A DNA stretch of 33,545 bases. Source: Alphaproteobacteria bacterium. GTDB lineage: Bacteria > Pseudomonadota > Alphaproteobacteria > TMED109. The notes under the pieces are model-generated. The model had not been told where the DNA came from. It saw only the letters and a list, made by a program, of their open reading frames with translations, and made no database searches. The stretch's first letter is position 1. Each line of letters opens with the position of its first letter. Positions 7,899 through 16,138 of this stretch are shown piece by piece. A program made the translations under genes and the position numbers. The stretch is taken from NCBI GenBank assembly GCA_022819905.1, contig JAJEGJ010000070.1:1-33545 (forward strand), in the 5' to 3' direction.

Positions 7899-9110
7899 TT
7901 GACTCGCGACCGCATCAGCTTCCTGTTTCTTAACCTGGGCCACTTCTTTGATCACCTGATCATTCTGGTCTTCGCGACCTCGGCGGCGCTCGTGCTCGTG
8001 CACGAGTGGAACATCCCCTATCCCGAGCTGATCCCTTACGCGACGCCCGGGTTGATCGCATTCGGCGTCGGCGCTCTTCCAGCCGGTTGGCTTGCGGACA
8101 AGTGGAGTCGCGAAGCCATGATGGTCGTGTTCTTCCTCGGCCTTGGTGCGGCCGGCACGGCCACCGCGCTTGCGGACACCCCGCTCCAGATCGGTGTCGG
8201 CCTGTTCCTGATCGGCCTGTTCGCCTCGATCTACCATCCGGTCGGTCTCGCCCTGGTGGTGGAGGGGCGCCGCCGGACCGGCATGCCGCTGGCGATCAAC
8301 GGCGTGTTCGGAAACATGGGGGTGGCCTGCGCCGCCCTGCTCACCGGCTGGCTCATCGACGCGGCGGGCTGGCGGGCTGCGTTTGCGGTGCCGGGCACGC
8401 TCTGCTTTGCGCTGGGCTGCGCCTACGCGATCTTCCTGTACGGCGGACGACGCCGGCCCCCGGACCTTTCGCCGCATCGACCCCACGGCAACGGGGATCC
8501 TGCCCGGACGATCGGAATCGACCGACGCACGCTCGTTCGCGTGTTCGGTGTCGTGTTTTTCACGACGGCGCTCGGGGGCCTGATCTTTCAGAGCACCACC
8601 TTCGCATTGCCGAAGGTGTTCGAGGAACGGCTGAGCGACCTGGCCGGGACAAATACGCTGATCGGTTGGTACGCCTTCCTCGCCTTTGCCGTCGCGGCCG
8701 TGGCCCAATTGGTGGTCGGACATCTGGTCGATAACTACTCGATTCGCACCGTCTTCGCGGGCATCGCCGCCCTGCAGGCCGTGTTGTTCGGCGTGATGCA
8801 GCACCTGACCGGGGCGGCGGCACTGCTGGTCGCCGTTTGCTTCATGCTGGCGGTGTTCGGCCAAATTCCCATCAACGACGTGCTGATCGGACGCGCCACG
8901 TCGAGCGCCTGGCGAAGTCGGGCCTACTCCATCCGCTTCGTCATCACGTTCGCGGTTGCAGCAACGGCGGTGCCGATGATCGCCTTCATCCGGGCCCGCT
9001 GGGACTTTGCCGCACTCTTCCTGGTGCTTGCGTTGGCGGCCTCAGCGATCTTTGTCGCTGCCCTGCTGCTTCCGGGCACCGGGACGCCATCCCGCTCGGC
9101 AGCCCGATAA
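7899..9110 (+). CDS. MFS transporter, resembling the FSR-type group
   Basis: This 403-residue inner-membrane protein has about twelve hydrophobic helices. Helix 1 carries 'LGHFFDHLIILVFATSA'. The loop between helices 2 and 3 has 'GWLADKWSREAMM', the classic MFS 2-3 loop. 'GLFASIYHPVGLALV' and 'GVFGNMGVACAALLTGWLID' resemble the fosmidomycin-resistance (FSR)-like branch, but the substrate is not predictable. A charged loop rich in Arg and Pro around residues 184-210 links the two six-helix halves. No in-frame ATG exists near the start; TTG 7899 is the best start, with GGGCGGA nearby. It is divergent from the PhyH dioxygenase and convergent with higA. Confidence 0.85.
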   Translation: MTRDRISFLFLNLGHFFDHLIILVFATSAALVLVHEWNIPYPELIPYATPGLIAFGVGALPAGWLADKWSREAMMVVFFLGLGAAGTATALADTPLQIGVGLFLIGLFASIYHPVGLALVVEGRRRTGMPLAINGVFGNMGVACAALLTGWLIDAAGWRAAFAVPGTLCFALGCAYAIFLYGGRRRPPDLSPHRPHGNGDPARTIGIDRRTLVRVFGVVFFTTALGGLIFQSTTFALPKVFEERLSDLAGTNTLIGWYAFLAFAVAAVAQLVVGHLVDNYSIRTVFAGIAALQAVLFGVMQHLTGAAALLVAVCFMLAVFGQIPINDVLIGRATSSAWRSRAYSIRFVITFAVAATAVPMIAFIRARWDFAALFLVLALAASAIFVAALLLPGTGTPSRSAAR

Positions 9111-9174
9111 AACCGGCGTACAGAAGACCATAAGCCATTGTTCCCCGAGCGCGATTTTTCCGGCCCAAGCCCGA

Positions 9175-9471
9175 TCATTTGGCGACGACGGCAAGCGGCG
9201 TGATGGCGGACAAGTCAACGTCAGCGCGGGCCTGGGCAAGATCGTACGCGCGCTGCAGGTTGATCCAGAACTCGGCGGTGGTGCCGAAGAACTTCGAGAG
9301 GCGCATCGCGGTATCGACACTGAGCGCGGTCTCGCCCTTCACCAGCCGTTCGACCCGCGTCCGCGGCACGTCCAGACGTCTTGCCAGCGTGATCGCGCTC
9401 ATGCCGAGCGGCTCAAGATAGAGTTCCACGAGCACCTCGCCCGGGTGAGAGGGATTCGTCAGTAGCGTCAT
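9175..9471 (-). CDS. higA: HigA-family antitoxin (HTH, addiction module)
   Basis: This 98-residue XRE-type protein opens with 'NPSHPGEVLVELYLEPLGMS', the classic HigA N-terminus. The helix-turn-helix follows ('ITLARRLDVPRTRVERLVKG', about residues 28-47) and then 'FGTTAEFWINLQRAYDLAQA'. It should bind and neutralise HigB and repress the shared promoter. ATG 9471 is preceded by GGGGAAGAG, a strong ribosome binding site, and lies 11 bases after the higB stop, so toxin-first gene order is kept, as is normal for hig modules. Longer in-frame starts would run back into higB and are not needed. Confidence 0.93.
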   Translation of the reverse strand: MTLLTNPSHPGEVLVELYLEPLGMSAITLARRLDVPRTRVERLVKGETALSVDTAMRLSKFFGTTAEFWINLQRAYDLAQARADVDLSAITPLAVVAK

Positions 9472-9482
9472 CTCTTCCCCTA

Positions 9483-9764
9483 TCAGTGGTAATCCACGAT
9501 CTCGACGTCGGCCGGCCCCAGATCGGTCCACACGAAGCAGATGCGCCACTGGTCGTTGATGCGGACTGAGTGCTGGCCGCTACGATTGCCTCCGAGTGCC
9601 TCAAGGTGGTTTCCCGGCGGGAACCTGAGGTCTTCGATGACAACTGCGGCGTTCAGCGCCGACAACATGGCACGTGTCCGCTTCACCAGATGGGTCGGGA
9701 AGCCCTTGCCGTAGCGGTCGCGGACTGCGGCGGCGGTGAGTCTGCCCCTGGTGCTTACGATCAT
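9483..9764 (-). CDS. higB: HigB-family toxin (RelE superfamily mRNA interferase)
   Basis: This 93-residue RelE/ParE-superfamily toxin has the HigB core: 'LNAAVVIEDLRFPPGNHLEA' then 'RSGQHSVRINDQWRICFVW' and the C-terminal 'DVEIVDYH'. HigB toxins cut mRNA on the ribosome. The N-terminal segment is shorter in conserved residues than in many members ('MIVSTRGRLTAAAVRDRYGK'), but all C-terminal features are present and the protein appears intact. I start at ATG 9764 because it matches the usual HigB N-terminus and because the promoter and operator lie just upstream; the frame is open to 9857 but would run through the promoter. It is the first gene of the higBA operon. Confidence 0.93.
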   Translation of the reverse strand: MIVSTRGRLTAAAVRDRYGKGFPTHLVKRTRAMLSALNAAVVIEDLRFPPGNHLEALGGNRSGQHSVRINDQWRICFVWTDLGPADVEIVDYH

Positions 9765-9769
9765 GATCG

Positions 9770-9798
9770 AATATGTATCATGATCTGATACATGTAAA
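9770..9798 (-). promoter_or_regulatory. higBA promoter with embedded operator palindrome
   Basis: On the minus strand TTTACA (9798-9793) and CATATT (9775-9770) form a sigma-70-like pair with exactly 17 bases between them. A perfect 8-base inverted repeat, ATGTATCA (9773-9780) and TGATACAT (9786-9793) with a 5-base spacer, fills the space between the boxes. This is the expected place for a HigA operator. The -10 box ends only five bases before the higB ATG, so the transcript would be nearly or fully leaderless. Confidence 0.7.
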
Positions 9799-10085
9799 GG
9801 GGAGGGAGGCGGCGACAGATGCCGGGTCGCTGCGATGGGGCCTCCTGACCCAGGCATGCCCCGCTATCGACGACGGTCAAGCCTCGCCATTCCGGGCCCG
9901 CGCCGCAATTGCCGACTGCCGGCTGAAGCGGCCGGCGCGGTCGTTCAGGTCCGTATCGCGGCTGGCGAGCGTATCCGGCGGACGGCGGGCTGCTGTTGCA
10001 GGAGGAAAGCGCACCGATCGACGAGACGGTTCAGTTGCTGACCGGTTTACTGCCGATCGTCGATGGATGATGGGCGGTCCGGATA
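9799..10085. other. Interval with a possible gene fragment
   Basis: This gap upstream of higBA, after the end of the acyl-CoA synthetase gene, has no complete gene. On the plus strand a frame ending at TGA just before 10070 reads 'GLLLQEESAPIDETVQLLTG' followed by 'LLPIVDG'. This looks more protein-like than its surroundings and could be a C-terminal relic, but I cannot assign it to a family. Confidence 0.25.
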
Positions 10086-11753
10086 TCACGAAGTCGCCGC
10101 AGGCGTTTCCTCCGCTGTGTACCTGGCTGCCCGCTCACGAAGCTCTGTCTTCCGTACTTTGCCGGTCGAGGTTTTTGGAATCTCCCCGAACACGAAGTCG
10201 TCCGGCACCTTGTATCCGGCCAGCCGTTCGCGGCAGAACGATCGAAGGTCTTGCTCTCCGGGTGGTTCACTCCCGGGGCTGACCGACACAAACGCGACGG
10301 GGCGCTCGCCCCATTTCGGATGGGCGCGCCCGACGACAGCTGCTTCCATCACGGCCGGGTGGCCATGCAGGACGTCTTCCACCTCGATGCTCGAAATGTT
10401 CTCGCCGCCGGAAATAATGATGTCCTTGGCCCGGTCACGGACTTCGACATAACCATCGCCATGAACCACGGCCAGGTCACCGCTGTGGAACCAGCCTCCA
10501 CGGAACGCCTCGCGCGTCGCCTCTGGATTGTCCAGGTACCCCTTCATGACGGTGTTCCCGCGGACCAGGATCTCGCCGATGGTCTCTCCGTCTGCAGGCA
10601 CCGGTTCAAGCGAATCGGGATCCGCGACCAGCAAGTCCCCGATCGTCGGGTACGGCACCCCCTGACGGGCCATGTGTCGTGCCCGCTCGGGCAGTGAGAG
10701 CCGGGCCCACTCGTCCTGGATGAGGCCCACCGTCGCCGGTCCGAACGTCTCGGTCAGACCGTAGAGATGGGTCACCCTGAAGCCCATCTCCTCCATGCCG
10801 GCGATGACCGCGGCCGGCGGCGGGGCGCCGCCCGTATAGACGTCGCACTGCTGTTCGAATCGCCGCCTGGAGCCTTGCGGCGCATGGATCAGCATGGTCA
10901 GCACGGTTGGAGCGCCGCAGAGCATATTGACCCGCTCATCGGCAATGGCCTGAAACACCTGGTCAGCCGCGACGTTGCGCAGGCATACGTGCCGCCCGCC
11001 TATGATCGCCAGTGCCCAGGTGAAGCACCAGCCATTGCAATGGAACATGGGCAACGTCCACAGGTAGGAGGTGTCTGCATTCATCCCCGTCACGAGCGCC
11101 TGTCCAACAGCGTTGAGGTAGGCACCTCGGTGCTGGAAGACCACACCTTTTGGGTTGCCCACGGTGCCGGACGTGTACAGCACCGAGACTGTGTCCCACT
11201 CGTCGGCCGGCGGGAGCCATTCAAACTCCGGCGACCCGTTCGAAATCAGGTCCTCGTAGCGCGTCGCGGCGTCGAACTTCGGATCGTCTTGAGGCTCGGG
11301 GCCTTCCGTGTCCTCGACCACGATCACCCTGGGAGGCTTGTCGAGGTGCTGGAGCGCGCGGCTGGCAAGCCCCGCAAATTCGGAATCCACGATCAGTGCG
11401 GCAGCTCCGCAGTGATCGAGAATGAATGCGATCTCCCGATCCTGCAGGCGGGTGTTCAACGGGTTCAGCACCGCGCCAGCCATCGGGATTCCGTAGTGGG
11501 CCTCGAGCATCTCGGGAATGTTGGGCAGGAGGGCGGACACCGTGTCCCCACGTTCGATCCCGGAAGCAAGGAGCCCCTCCGCGAGCCCGCGGCACCGGTC
11601 CCGAAAGCCCCGCCACGTGATGCGCTTCGCCCCGTGGACAATGGCAACACGCTCGGGCCAGATGCGAGCAGCGCGTTCCAGGAAACCGATCGGACTAAGT
11701 GGCGAGTGATTGGCGTCGACCCGGCCCAGGCCGGCTGCTGAAGACGTCGTCAT
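10086..11753 (-). CDS. AMP-forming acyl-CoA synthetase (fatty-acyl/DmdB-like)
   Basis: This 555-residue adenylate-forming enzyme activates a carboxylic acid to its acyl-CoA through an acyl-AMP intermediate. All core motifs are present: the P-loop 'YTSGTVGNPKGVV' (about 193-205), 'YGLTETFGP' (331-339), 'HSGDLAV' (423-429), the hinge 'DRAKDIIISGGENISSIEVE' (440-459) and the C-terminal 'KTSTGKVRK' with catalytic Lys532. The N-terminal 'MLEAHYGIPMAGAVLNPLNT' is typical of the group containing medium/long-chain ligases and methylmercaptopropionyl-CoA ligase (DmdB). Substrate choice cannot be read from sequence. ATG 11753 is chosen because it sits before the conserved region; the frame stays open to 11792. 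No strong ribosome binding site is seen. Confidence 0.9.
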   Translation of the reverse strand: MTTSSAAGLGRVDANHSPLSPIGFLERAARIWPERVAIVHGAKRITWRGFRDRCRGLAEGLLASGIERGDTVSALLPNIPEMLEAHYGIPMAGAVLNPLNTRLQDREIAFILDHCGAAALIVDSEFAGLASRALQHLDKPPRVIVVEDTEGPEPQDDPKFDAATRYEDLISNGSPEFEWLPPADEWDTVSVLYTSGTVGNPKGVVFQHRGAYLNAVGQALVTGMNADTSYLWTLPMFHCNGWCFTWALAIIGGRHVCLRNVAADQVFQAIADERVNMLCGAPTVLTMLIHAPQGSRRRFEQQCDVYTGGAPPPAAVIAGMEEMGFRVTHLYGLTETFGPATVGLIQDEWARLSLPERARHMARQGVPYPTIGDLLVADPDSLEPVPADGETIGEILVRGNTVMKGYLDNPEATREAFRGGWFHSGDLAVVHGDGYVEVRDRAKDIIISGGENISSIEVEDVLHGHPAVMEAAVVGRAHPKWGERPVAFVSVSPGSEPPGEQDLRSFCRERLAGYKVPDDFVFGEIPKTSTGKVRKTELRERAARYTAEETPAATS

Positions 11754-11944
11754 GGAGGCTGCTCGACTGCATGGCAATGAGCGGCCAAGCATAGTGGAGG
11801 GCTGCTAGAAAGTTGTTCGCTGCCATCTCTCTGGCACGCTCGCGGGCCTGGCGTACGGTGGCCAGCCCTTCCGCAGCGGGACTCACGGAAACGCACGGCG
11901 GTCCGACGCACTGCCGCTCCAACAGCGGCGAGCGTCGGCCGCTC

Positions 11945-12790
11945 CTATTGCACCGGATTGACCGGAGCCGCCTCCTCACCGACAGGGGCCTTTGCAACGG
12001 ACGCCGGAACGCTCCACGCGCGCGCAAACATTGCCCCGTCGCTGTCGGTCACCCGGACCGACAATTCGCCCGGCCCGTCGGGCACGTAGTGGAAGCGGAC
12101 GGCCGGGTTCTCGCTGAGCGAGAAGTTCGATTCAACCGCCAGTACCGGCTGGTCTCCGTAGCGCACTTCAATGCTGTCGACGAAGTACGCGAGCACATAG
12201 TGGCGCGTAACCTGATCCATCTGCATCCCGGTGTGGTTAGGATGGCTCACCAGAAGTTGCGCGCTGTTCGGTTTCCCCCACAGCACCGGGTCGGACCGGC
12301 GGAGCTTCATCTTGCCGAGGCTTGCCAGCGCGGCCTCCGGATCCTTCCCGGCGGGTGCGGAGCAGCCCCCGGACGCCTTCACGTATCGCGTGGCCATGTG
12401 CAGTTCACCGTCATTGGTCTCGGCCACCGCGCGCACGTGCGTGTAGGCATTGACCCGAATCCGGGTACTGATGGCCGCCCAGCCGCTCGCCTCCGTGAAA
12501 TGGAATTGTCCCGCCATCGGCAACGGGTTCTCGTCCACGATCAGCGTGATCGTCTTGACGTAACGCTCGCTCGTTTGCGGAAAGGCGGCCTCGAAGGTGA
12601 TGGGGACCAACGCCGCGTCGTGGGCCCGGTACGGCGCTGCCAGCGACACCACGCCGCTTTCCTCATGAATCTGGCGGTCGCCGAACAACGACTCGCGAAG
12701 GTCATGCCAGCGACTCTCGTCCTCGGTCGCGCCCCATGCCGGTATGCCAACCGCCATGGCCAGCAGGAAGGTGGCTACGGCAACTCTCAT
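11945..12790 (-). CDS. Quinoprotein dehydrogenase-associated SoxYZ-like carrier
   Basis: This 281-residue exported protein starts with a signal peptide 'MRVAVATFLLAMAVGIPAWG' (cleavage near residue 20). It resembles a SoxY domain fused to a SoxZ domain, as in the family found beside PQQ-dependent dehydrogenases. The SoxY-like part ends in 'YVKASGGCSAPAG' (about 135-147). There Gly-Gly-Cys recalls the swinging-arm cysteine that carries substrates in SoxYZ, although here it is internal. The SoxZ-like part follows, with 'LVSHPNHTGMQMD' and 'SLSENPAVRFHYVPD'. ATG 12790 has AGGGA six bases upstream. It lies 84 bases after the metallohydrolase gene on the same strand, so the two are probably one operon. 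What it carries in quinoprotein metabolism is not established. Confidence 0.85.
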   Translation of the reverse strand: MRVAVATFLLAMAVGIPAWGATEDESRWHDLRESLFGDRQIHEESGVVSLAAPYRAHDAALVPITFEAAFPQTSERYVKTITLIVDENPLPMAGQFHFTEASGWAAISTRIRVNAYTHVRAVAETNDGELHMATRYVKASGGCSAPAGKDPEAALASLGKMKLRRSDPVLWGKPNSAQLLVSHPNHTGMQMDQVTRHYVLAYFVDSIEVRYGDQPVLAVESNFSLSENPAVRFHYVPDGPGELSVRVTDSDGAMFARAWSVPASVAKAPVGEEAAPVNPVQ

Positions 12791-12874
12791 GGCTTCCCTT
12801 TCACCGATGCTTGCTCGCAATTCTAGCACGGAGTCGCGCCGGTACCTGCCACCGCGGTCGGCGAACGCACCGCC

Positions 12875-13864
12875 CTACTCCCATTCGAGTTCCGTGAAGC
12901 TTGCCGTGACGTTCCGGGGGTGATCCTCCGCAAACCGTACCCACTTCGTTCGCTCCTCCGACGCCACCCAGCCGATGGCGTTTTCGATCGTCCCTCCCGC
13001 CGCGATCTCGATCCGCACGTCGCGCAGAACCGCTTGCAGATAACGCTCCTGTGCATGTAGCGCGCTCGGCCAGCGCACCGATGCCGGGCCGTGTCCGGGA
13101 ACCACCCGCACTGCCGGCACGGCCCGGAGTTCATCCATCACGGCCAGCCATCCCTTCAGGCTGCCGTCCACGACCGGCAGACGTTCGACGAACACGAGGT
13201 CGCCGGCAAACAGCGTGCGCGTGCGTCGGTCGTAGACGGTGAGATCGTTATCGGTGTGCGCAGTGGCGTGTGCAGTCACCCTCAGGATTCGTCCCCCGAG
13301 ATTGATATGAATGGAATCCGCCACCTCCCGGGTCGGCCCGATCGCCTTCGTTCCGGCAAATTTCGGACCGACGTTCCGGGCGCCGGCCTCGAGATAGAAC
13401 TCCGCCCGCGCCGCAAGGGCAGCGCCGAGGCGGCGATGCCCGACGAACTCGACTGTCGGACCTGCGAAGGCGCCGTTCCCCAGCAGATGATCGGGATGCA
13501 TGTGGGTGTTGATCACGTGGCTCACAGGAAGGTCCGTAATCTCCTCCAGTGCGGCGCGCAGCTGCAGCCCGAATTCGAGGCTGCCGCCGCTGTCGATGAG
13601 CGCCACGGACTGCTCTCCGACCACGATCGCGATGTTCCCGACGGCACCCAGGTTGCTGCCGCTGGCGTCAGTGTGCGGACCCGTGTAGACGTAGATGCCC
13701 TGCGCCACGGGCTTGAGCTGGATGGCATCCGCGGCAACAGTGGGCGAAGGCCCCAGAACCGCGCCTACGGCCGCCAGCCAGAGCCACGCGGTCAGAGCCT
13801 GCACGCGGAGTGCCATCCGCGAGCCGGGCGAGCCCGTCAATGCCCGTGCCATTCCATGCAACAT
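12875..13864 (-). CDS. SoxH-like metallo-beta-lactamase-fold hydrolase, quinoprotein-associated
   Basis: This exported MBL-fold protein has the zinc motif 'HVINTHMHPDHLLGNGAF' (HxHxDH), the downstream His in 'VTAHATAHTDNDLTVYD', Asp in 'LFAGDLVFVERLPVVDGSLK' and a final His in 'VVPGHGP'. A full dinuclear zinc site is therefore present. The pattern and neighbours fit the quinoprotein-relay zinc metallohydrolase (SoxH-related) family. The signal peptide hydrophobic core is 'LTAWLWLAAVGAVLGP', ending near 'TVAADA'. The start is uncertain: ATG 13864 has GGAG nine bases upstream and gives 329 residues; ATG 13852 and 13816 also keep the signal peptide. The frame stays open much further upstream, over the divergent gene, but that part is a shadow. 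It probably forms an operon with the SoxYZ-like gene. Confidence 0.85.
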   Translation of the reverse strand: MLHGMARALTGSPGSRMALRVQALTAWLWLAAVGAVLGPSPTVAADAIQLKPVAQGIYVYTGPHTDASGSNLGAVGNIAIVVGEQSVALIDSGGSLEFGLQLRAALEEITDLPVSHVINTHMHPDHLLGNGAFAGPTVEFVGHRRLGAALAARAEFYLEAGARNVGPKFAGTKAIGPTREVADSIHINLGGRILRVTAHATAHTDNDLTVYDRRTRTLFAGDLVFVERLPVVDGSLKGWLAVMDELRAVPAVRVVPGHGPASVRWPSALHAQERYLQAVLRDVRIEIAAGGTIENAIGWVASEERTKWVRFAEDHPRNVTASFTELEWE

Positions 13865-14060
13865 GTCCCTGAACTCCGGTTCCACGACCAGATTATGCAA
13901 CGGAGGCGCTTCATGCCCCGATTCCCGGGCCGGGAAAGCAATCGCGGCACCCTCGATGGGCCTGCCGCCGGTTATCGGCACCAGACGTTGTCGAACGGAT
14001 GAGGCATCGTCCGCTTGTCTGCCTCCGGAACCGGGCCTCGCTGCACGGTCGTTTGACCCC

Positions 14061-14699
14061 ATGACGTCTGTCCCGGAGAAATCGAGGATAGCGGCGTGGA
14101 AGCGGCGGTTTCCGTCGGCTGCCGCGGTTCCACTCGGCCTAGCCATTGCCCTGTCGGTGCTGCTGACACCGAATCCGGGTTCGGCGGATGGCCACGCGTG
14201 CCTTCCCGATGAGCCGCGGACGTATCGCACGTCCGACTTCCGCGCGGCGGTGCCATGCTCGCTCGACGGCGCCACGGTGGTCACCACCGAGGCGCTCCAG
14301 GCCCTGCTGGATCATGGCGACCCGCTGCTGATCGACGTGTTTCCGGCGCCTCGGGCGCCAAAGATAGTGCGCGACAGCGAGGACCACCTGTGGTTGCCGC
14401 CGATCCGGGACAGCCTTCCCGGGACCGTGTGGCTGCCGAACGTGGGTCTCGGCGTGCTGCCGGTCGAAGAGGAGAACTACCTTCGCGCAAACCTGGAACG
14501 TCTCACCAGCGGCGACCCGACACGGACGATCGTCTTCTTCTGCCTCAGCGACTGCTGGATGTCCTGGAATGCGGCGCGCCGTGCCCTGGACTGGAGCTAC
14601 TCGTCAATCGTTTGGTATCCCGAAGGCACCGACGGCTGGGAGGCCGCCGGTCTCGCACTGACCGAAGTCTCGCCGGTGGAGCGGACAGAAGGGCAGTAG
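14061..14699 (+). CDS. PQQ-dependent catabolism-associated rhodanese-like protein with Cys-Trp motif
   Basis: This 212-residue protein has a signal or anchor segment ('AVPLGLAIALSVLLT', about residues 20-34) and a rhodanese-like domain. The active-site loop reads 'VFFCLSDCWMSWNAARRALD' (about 155-174), the Cys..Cys-Trp signature of the family linked to PQQ-dependent alcohol catabolism. I see three residues between the cysteines. 'LLDHGDPLLIDVFPAPRAPK' is the rhodanese N-terminal part. The protein should be periplasmic; a sulfur- or redox-handling role next to the SoxYZ-like and SoxH-like proteins is inference. ATG 14061 is the last start before the signal segment. It is divergent from the metallohydrolase, and its stop is 20 bases from that of the convergent DUF3280-like gene. 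Confidence 0.85.
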   Translation: MTSVPEKSRIAAWKRRFPSAAAVPLGLAIALSVLLTPNPGSADGHACLPDEPRTYRTSDFRAAVPCSLDGATVVTTEALQALLDHGDPLLIDVFPAPRAPKIVRDSEDHLWLPPIRDSLPGTVWLPNVGLGVLPVEEENYLRANLERLTSGDPTRTIVFFCLSDCWMSWNAARRALDWSYSSIVWYPEGTDGWEAAGLALTEVSPVERTEGQ

Positions 14700-14719
14700 G
14701 CGGTCGCGCCACCGCCCTG

Positions 14720-15328
14720 TCACCGGCGCGCGGCGAGCCGGTCCACGAGAATGTGATCGAGCATGTAGGTTGTGGCATGCCGCCACGTCCGTTCGGTGTT
14801 GCCCCGCAGGTCGACGAACGCATGCGCAACGGAACTTCCCGTCTCGACGTCGAGCGCCACGATATTGAGGTTGAGAATGAGGTTGCTGACAAACTGAACC
14901 CATCCCACCAGCACCCAGTCCGCCGAAAGGCGGCGCGCGATACCCCGCTCGCAGCCATTGCAGGCGTGCAGGCGCTGCAATGGCTTGGCTTCCCGGATTG
15001 CCTCTCGCGTGGCGGCGGCGGGCACGACGTCGTAACCCTCCGCACGGAGCCGCGTGCGGATCAGCTCGGCCACCAGGTCGAGGCGGTGCCGTTCTTCCTC
15101 TGTGATCGTGTGCGCATCCGGCAGGTAATCGGCCTTCAGGAGCTCGACGTCGAGCACCGCCACGCGGATGGGCGTTCCCCCGGCCTGTGCGCAGGCGGGA
15201 ACCGCCACGGCCGCGGCCACCGCAAGCACGACCAGCCAGCGATGGCCGGCATGTCCAGCCACGGTCGTCAACCGCCCAGCTGCCTTGACCTTGACCTTGT
15301 TCGCCCCTGCGCCGCCATTGATTATCAT
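14720..15328 (-). CDS. DUF3280/DUF2380-like periplasmic protein of quinoprotein clusters
   Basis: This 202-residue protein has a hydrophobic signal 'HRWLVVLAVAAAVAVPACAQ' and then 'IRVAVLDVELLKADYLPD'. 'LVAELIRTRLRAEGYDVVP', 'CNGCERGIARRLSADWVLVG' and 'NLILNLNIVALDVETG' follow. This layout (beta strand, helix, a Cys-x-x-Cys, then the 'ADWVLVGWV' strand) matches the uncharacterised DUF3280/DUF2380 proteins seen beside PQQ alcohol dehydrogenases. No biochemical role is known to me. ATG 15328 is clearly chosen by AGGAG eight bases upstream; the longer frame to 15472 would overlap the divergent neighbour. Its start is only 34 bases from the divergent small cysteine protein gene. Confidence 0.78.
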   Translation of the reverse strand: MIINGGAGANKVKVKAAGRLTTVAGHAGHRWLVVLAVAAAVAVPACAQAGGTPIRVAVLDVELLKADYLPDAHTITEEERHRLDLVAELIRTRLRAEGYDVVPAAATREAIREAKPLQRLHACNGCERGIARRLSADWVLVGWVQFVSNLILNLNIVALDVETGSSVAHAFVDLRGNTERTWRHATTYMLDHILVDRLAARR

Positions 15329-15362
15329 GCTGAATGCTCCTGTCGGCCGGGTGGCTCGATTC

Positions 15363-15719
15363 ATGAAAAAGGTCTTGCTGGCACTTGCAGTGTTTGCCGC
15401 GTTCGGCCCGGGACACGCGTCGGCCAACGACTTTCCCACGCAGGCCCGCGTCGAATTCGTCCTCGCCTGCATGGGGCTGGAGGGCGGTCAGAGTTACGAC
15501 ACCCTCTACCCTTGCGTCTGCATGATCGACCAGATCGCATCGCAGATCTCCTATGAAGACTACACGACTGCCGAGACCCTGAGCTTCCTGTATTCCACGC
15601 CAGGCGAGCGGGGCGGCATCTTCCGCGACGCGGCGCCCGAGGCGAGATCCCGCATTGCGCAATTTGAAACGCTCCGCCAGGAAGCTGAAGCGGCTTGTTT
15701 TATATCGCGGAATAGATAG
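15363..15719 (+). CDS. Small secreted cysteine-containing protein of the xox cluster
   Basis: This 118-residue protein has a clear signal peptide 'MKKVLLALAVFAAFGPGHAS' ending near 'ASA-ND'. The mature part of about 95 residues has four cysteines ('FVLACMGLEG', 'LYPCVCMIDQIAS' and 'EAEAACF') and a conserved-looking stretch 'ISYEDYTTAETLSFLY'. I recall proteins of this look beside xoxF in other methylotrophs, but the family has no name I can give and no known function. The cysteine spacing would allow two disulfides in the periplasm; this is inference. The codon at 15363 is the signal-peptide ATG; earlier in-frame starts (15327, 15168) lie over the divergent gene. Confidence 0.7.
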   Translation: MKKVLLALAVFAAFGPGHASANDFPTQARVEFVLACMGLEGGQSYDTLYPCVCMIDQIASQISYEDYTTAETLSFLYSTPGERGGIFRDAAPEARSRIAQFETLRQEAEAACFISRNR

Positions 15720-16138
15720 AACCCGGACGGAAGTCCTGGCTGAGACAACGCCTGCAAACTGACTGAGCCAAGAGCCCGATTCGGCGCTCCGCTTCGGCTT
15801 GGCGCCGGTCCCGTTGCCGCCCTCGCGGTCTCAGCGCGTACCGCTGCGCAGGAGTGCCGCTCAGACCCCGCCTCGGCTCGCCGGCTCACAAACGCCGGTC
15901 GGATGATGGTCGCGAGGTGCCGGCTGCAAACCCTGTCGCGGAAAACGCAAGTCATACATGCAATGAGTTTGATTTGGTGCTTTAATCTAGGGGCTGGCCA
16001 TCCGCACCCGCTTTTGTGCGCCCCGCGGGTCTCTTGTGGTCGGTGTGACGGGTGCACTCCATCAACATGGGGCGGTCAGGAAACTGGTCGGTTCAGGGGA
16101 GTGCGGCATCACCGAATTCCATGCAACGGATGAGGATC
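15720..16138. other. Upstream region of xoxF
   Basis: About 420 bases without a gene precede xoxF and should contain its promoter and control sites. A less GC-rich stretch around 15945-15990 (with TTTAAT at 15981-15986) is the best promoter candidate, but no matching -35 box is seen at the normal distance. No terminator-like hairpin with a T-run was found after the small secreted protein gene. Confidence 0.35.

Noticed and set aside
8560-8864. Minus-strand open frames over the MFS gene
   Set aside because: They are opposite a gene with clear membrane helices and show no signs of their own start, ribosome binding site or domain.
13865-14287. Long upstream extension of the SoxH-like metallohydrolase
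   Set aside because: It overlaps the start of the divergent Cys-Trp motif gene and would bury the signal peptide; the frame is open only because of base composition.
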